Below, in pieces: positions 22,500 to 25,233 of a stretch of DNA of 25,233 bases. The stretch's first letter is position 1, and each line of letters opens with the position of its first letter. Location of the stretch: positions 1 through 25,233 of the forward strand of contig CAJTSP010000026.1 of the NCBI GenBank assembly GCA_910578965.1, read 5' to 3'. The notes below the pieces were generated by a model. That model searched no databases, was not told where the DNA came from, and saw only the letters and a program-made list of their open reading frames with translations. Source of the stretch: an uncultured Oscillospiraceae bacterium (GTDB lineage Bacteria > Bacillota > Clostridia > Oscillospirales > Ruminococcaceae). Made by a program: the position numbers and the translations under genes.

Positions 22500-22826
22500 C
22501 TAAGCGCCTTTATGTTCTGATCGCAGATACTCTCTTGCGGCTTTCTTCCATGCATCCCGGTCAATCTTGGCAAATATAGACAAAAGCCGATCAGACTTCA
22601 GGGAACGGATATATTCCTTTGCTACATTGTAGCTTTCTTCAACGGGGACATTCCCTGAAACAGTCCTGCAAAAGTTTTCGAAGATCTCTGGTATAGCCGA
22701 GCCAATATCCTCATATAAAAACGGATTGGCGCTGCTCAAAAACGCTCCAAGTTCCGCGTTATGGGTTTTATCCCATTCTGCATCAAGAACAAAAAACACC
22801 ATGCAATACAACTCAAACGGATTCAT
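22500..22826 (-). CDS. Probable immunity protein of an orphan toxin cassette
   Basis: I do not recognise a named family. The 108-residue protein (MNPFELYCMVFFVLDAEWDK...) is acidic in its first two thirds, probably all-helical, with no signal peptide. It begins just after the toxin-like gene: AAGGAG lies within the last codons of that gene, three bases before one ATG (22829) and six before the next (22826), and I prefer the second. A small acidic protein directly downstream and coupled to a toxin-like C-terminal domain is the usual arrangement for polymorphic toxin immunity genes. Function is therefore inferred from context. Composition is more AT-rich than the core genes. Confidence 0.6.
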   Translation of the reverse strand: MNPFELYCMVFFVLDAEWDKTHNAELGAFLSSANPFLYEDIGSAIPEIFENFCRTVSGNVPVEESYNVAKEYIRSLKSDRLLSIFAKIDRDAWKKAAREYLRSEHKGA

Positions 22827-22829
22827 CAT

Positions 22830-23183
22830 TTACTCCTTTTGATTGAATGGATTATGATATAGCCCAGTAGATGGATCCCAAGGCCTGGGTGTTTGATTTT
22901 GCCCACCCTCGTTAATCATGCTATTTTGATACCGCACCCAGTTTTGGGCGCCCTCCTTTGTGATTTCAACATTCCAACGGTTTCCATACTTATCTGTCCC
23001 CATATATTTTGAGTCATCACGTGCCAAATTTTCAAGAAGCGCCCGGTTGGCAGGCGTGTCCGGAAGGTGGCCCGGACGATTACCAAAGATGTGTGATAGC
23101 TGTGATTTATCGGTGGGTAAAGAAACGGCTTCGTTTGATGCCCCTTTAGTATTACCAAACCCGCCGTGATAACCGGCTCCCAT
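22830..23183 (-). CDS. Orphan polymorphic-toxin C-terminal domain (RNase-like candidate)
   Basis: The 117-residue protein resembles the C-terminal toxin tip of large secreted polymorphic toxins. A Gly-rich start (GAGYHGGFGNTKGA) looks like the linker that normally precedes such tips. The compact domain follows: HIFGNRPGHLPDTPANRALL (31-50), GTDKYGNRW (62-70), NWVRYQN (81-87), NEGGQNQTPR (91-100) and a DPSTGL end. Conserved His, Asp, Arg and Trp spacing suggests a nuclease, possibly a BECR-type RNase; that is inference. No delivery domain or signal peptide is attached. Its ATG shares one base with the stop of the DUF4417 gene (TGATG), so translation is coupled. No strong ribosome binding site is visible. 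Confidence 0.62.
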   Translation of the reverse strand: MGAGYHGGFGNTKGASNEAVSLPTDKSQLSHIFGNRPGHLPDTPANRALLENLARDDSKYMGTDKYGNRWNVEITKEGAQNWVRYQNSMINEGGQNQTPRPWDPSTGLYHNPFNQKE

Positions 23184-23848
23184 CAGGCGCTCACCGCCTT
23201 CCGGCTGAGGGCGAACTCACTGTCAAACTGCAGAATGGGAATGCCGCTATCCCGATATGATGAAAAAATATCGTCCGGGGCACAGCCGTAGACGATCAGC
23301 CTTTGCGGCCGGAGCCTTTCCATCACAGCGGAAAGTCCCTGCTTGAAATACCGCCGGTCCTCCCGCCCTTTGATGCAGCCGTGTGAACCGATGGCAATCG
23401 TGCCGCCCGGCTCGATTCCGGCACAGCAGAAGCCGTAAGTACGCTCATCCCCGAATCGGATGTTCGGAATCACGCGCACGCCGTTTTCCTGCAGCCAGTG
23501 ACCAAGCGCCCGACCGCGATAGACGTTGTTGGCCTGCATGACAAGCGGCATATCCCGGTACAGGCTATAGTCCGGTGAGATCACGCCCGCGTACCGTTTC
23601 AGAACAGGCAGATACATCCGGGGCCGGTTCCACAGCCGTTCAATGCTGGCGTCGTCCTCGAAAAAATGAACCCACGCGCAAGGGTCGCTGTGCCGGAGGG
23701 CTTTGGAAAAGGAGATCAGCCGCTTCGGCGCGGCATCCTCCGGCTTCATCCGGGGAATTTCCCATCCCCCATCATACTGCGCATTTTTCACCAAAAAAGC
23801 GCGAAAAACATCCTTACACCCGCTTCGGGTGCAATTCTTTTTTGCCAT
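23183..23848 (-). CDS. DUF4417 family protein
   Basis: This 221-residue soluble protein matches the DUF4417 pattern: WVHFFEDDASIERLW, YAGVISPDYSLYRDMP, QANNVYRGRALGHWLQENG, VIPNIRFGDERTYGFCCAGI and a late LIVYGCAPDD. The family is spread over Firmicute chromosomes, plasmids and phages and has no known biochemical role. A short Cys-containing N-terminus (NCTRSGCKD) precedes it. The ATG at 23848 has GGAGG eleven bases upstream. It is first of three overlapping leftward genes (DUF4417, toxin-like, immunity-like). Whether it belongs functionally to the toxin module or the toxin pair was inserted behind it is unclear. Confidence 0.85.
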   Translation of the reverse strand: MAKKNCTRSGCKDVFRAFLVKNAQYDGGWEIPRMKPEDAAPKRLISFSKALRHSDPCAWVHFFEDDASIERLWNRPRMYLPVLKRYAGVISPDYSLYRDMPLVMQANNVYRGRALGHWLQENGVRVIPNIRFGDERTYGFCCAGIEPGGTIAIGSHGCIKGREDRRYFKQGLSAVMERLRPQRLIVYGCAPDDIFSSYRDSGIPILQFDSEFALSRKAVSA

Positions 23849-23897
23849 ATTCTGTTTAACCTCCAGAAAAATTTTTCAAAATGCCGTGTGGGATATT

Positions 23898-23962
23898 GAA
23901 AAATCTTGCCGGATGTGGGATAATGACGGTGTCGTGCAACCGGATATCCACATCCGGCAAGA
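23898..23962 (-). terminator. Large inverted repeat, probable terminator of the fic gene
   Basis: A 15-base perfect inverted repeat (23904-23918 and 23948-23962) encloses 29 bases that can form a smaller stem (CGGT/ACCG). Read leftward it ends in ATTTTTC, so it fits a terminator for the Fic gene. TGTGGGATA also repeats directly at 23887 and 23914. Confidence 0.65.
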
Positions 23963-24050
23963 CTATGCCATGATTTGCTGTTAGCGGCAGCATTCATGGC
24001 TTTTTTGTTTTCAGCAAGCAATAAGCATCACCTCCTTGTTTTAAATTTTC

Positions 24051-25139
24051 TCAAAGCCGGAGAATATCCAGCAGATCGAAATAATAATAAAGGCGATTCC
24101 GGCGCTTGTTGTCCGCGTAAAGAACCTTTCCTTCCACAAGCTGCGCCAAAAGGCGGTTCATACTGGCTGGGGGAATATTTGTGGCGTCGGAAAGAAGTTT
24201 AGCTGTTGCAATGGGAAATTGATAAAGCGCGTTGATCAGGTTAACCATATGAGCAGAATGGGCCATTCCGCAGGCCGCTTTCAGATGCACCTCATATAGG
24301 GTATTGATCTCGGTAATAATTTTAATATATTTCTCGCATTGCCGGGTCACAGTGGCAAGGAAAAACCGGATCCATTCATTCCATTCCTTTTTGAAACGGA
24401 TGTTGTTCAGCAAGGTGTAGTATTTGACTTTATCACGTTCCAAGGCCTCACTGATGAAAAAGCAGGGAAGATCAATCTGCTTTTGCGCAAAGAGATACAT
24501 GGGAATCAGCATCCGGCCCACGCGTCCGTTTCCGTCCATAAAGGGATGGATCGTCTCGAACTGTGCATGGATTATCGCCGTTCGCACCAGAGGACGGTAT
24601 CGATCGGAAGGGTTATTCATATATCCGATAAGATTTTTCATTAAATCAGGGACATGTTCCGGCGCAGGCGGAATAAAAGTGACCACATGATCTTTTCCGT
24701 TTTTTCCGATATAGTTCTGGTTTTTTCGGTATTCTCCGACAAGAGACGGTTTTCTAACGTTCCCCTGCATCAATGCTTTGTGCAGGTCGAAGAAGAATTC
24801 ATCGGTAAAGTCGCGGCGTTTGAGCGCCTCATAGCCTTGTATCGTGGCAGTATAATAGTTTTCAACTTCATTCAGGTTTCTATCACGGTCATTGGGAGCA
24901 ATTTGATTGACCAGGACTCCATCCAATGTTGCCTGTGTTCCCTCGATCTGAGATGATGCAAGAGCTTCCTTTTGCTGCAGCGTGGGCATAAACCATGAAG
25001 AATTCAGCTTACTGTCCTTGATTTTTTCCTTATAGACCTCTAATTTCGTAGTGGCGTCGATCAGTTCCTCAAAGAAAAGTGACTGGTCAATGTCGGAGTC
25101 CGCGAGGGGCAAAAGGGAGGCATTGTAAGCATTTTTCAC
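24051..25139 (-). CDS. Fic family protein (probable AMP-transferase) with winged-helix C-terminus
   Basis: Fic proteins usually transfer AMP from ATP to target proteins. The 362-residue protein has the active-site motif HPFMDGNGRVGR (His198-Arg209) with catalytic His198 intact, an N-terminal Fic_N-type region, and the autoinhibitory motif S-x-x-x-E-G (Ser62-Glu66-Gly67). That makes it a class II, self-inhibited Fic. The C-terminal 70 residues form a winged helix (LINALYQFPIATAKLLSDATNI), a frequent fusion. The GTG at 25139 is the start: a consensus promoter occupies the codons upstream, and AAAGG lies 11 bases before it. The longer frame to 25208 therefore cannot be entirely coding. It is separated from the DUF4417 gene by a terminator. 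Confidence 0.92.
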   Translation of the reverse strand: MKNAYNASLLPLADSDIDQSLFFEELIDATTKLEVYKEKIKDSKLNSSWFMPTLQQKEALASSQIEGTQATLDGVLVNQIAPNDRDRNLNEVENYYTATIQGYEALKRRDFTDEFFFDLHKALMQGNVRKPSLVGEYRKNQNYIGKNGKDHVVTFIPPAPEHVPDLMKNLIGYMNNPSDRYRPLVRTAIIHAQFETIHPFMDGNGRVGRMLIPMYLFAQKQIDLPCFFISEALERDKVKYYTLLNNIRFKKEWNEWIRFFLATVTRQCEKYIKIITEINTLYEVHLKAACGMAHSAHMVNLINALYQFPIATAKLLSDATNIPPASMNRLLAQLVEGKVLYADNKRRNRLYYYFDLLDILRL

Positions 25140-25164
25140 GGGTGCATCATCCTTTCCAGAAAAT

Positions 25165-25193
25165 AGTATACAACTAATAAAATCAAAAGTCAA
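25165..25193 (-). promoter_or_regulatory. fic promoter
   Basis: On the minus strand TTGACT (25188-25193), a 17-base spacer and TATACT (25165-25170). It sets the coding start at the downstream GTG. Confidence 0.8.
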
Positions 25194-25233
25194 TAATTTT
25201 GAGCACATATAAACTAAATGTTCAAAATTAAAG

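Noticed and set aside
22307..22573. Leftward open frame with GSPCWARTNDPAVNSRMLYRLS
   Set aside because: It is the antisense translation of tRNA-Asn, another common false protein.
1..25233. CRISPR array, insertion sequence, rRNA
   Set aside because: No regularly spaced repeats, no transposase and no rRNA sequence were seen.

Overview
The window looks like chromosome from a GC-rich, spore-forming, gut-type Clostridium relative. My best guess is an Oscillospiraceae/Ruminococcaceae-like Firmicute. The evidence is a germination protease gene (gpr) next to a spoIIP-like gene and divergent from rpsT, Gram-positive ribosome binding sites (AGGAGG-like), consensus sigma-A promoters, an L-box (lysine) riboswitch, and tRNA genes with encoded CCA. 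The species assignment is inference.

Bases 1-8921 are mostly core genome. The order is the start of spoIIP (cut by the window edge), gpr, rpsT, a divergent TetR regulator/DegV pair, a divergent small XRE regulator/DUF6809-like pair, asnS, mntP, a MATE efflux pump and tRNA-Val(CAC). Many units end in clear rho-independent terminators.

Bases 9155-19952 form a divergent carbohydrate locus that reads as pectin or rhamnogalacturonan oligosaccharide use. Leftward runs FadR-type GntR regulator, class C beta-lactamase-like serine hydrolase, GH28 and zinc-dependent sugar/polyol dehydrogenase. Rightward runs a sugar-binding lipoprotein, two ABC permeases, an amidohydrolase-2 enzyme and a GH105 unsaturated galacturonyl hydrolase. 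None of the enzymes has a signal peptide, so imported oligosaccharides are probably cut inside the cell. No ABC ATPase is present, so a shared MsmK/UgpC-type ATPase elsewhere is expected. Copies of a TGTATCCA-type motif around both promoters are candidate GntR operators. Two oddities stand out: the GH28 protein carries an Ig-like region and two SLH-like repeats yet has no export signal, and the amidohydrolase appears to have Asp where a metal-binding His is usual.

Bases 20124-22202 hold a strong promoter, a lysine riboswitch with a well-formed terminator/antiterminator switch, and an NhaC-superfamily transporter, which is therefore probably a lysine transporter. tRNA-Asn(GTT) follows.

From about 22,420 to the end the DNA is visibly more AT-rich and all genes point left: Fic protein, DUF4417 protein, a 117-residue orphan toxin-like cassette, and a probable immunity gene. 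The position right after a tRNA gene, the change in composition and the gene content suggest an acquired island.
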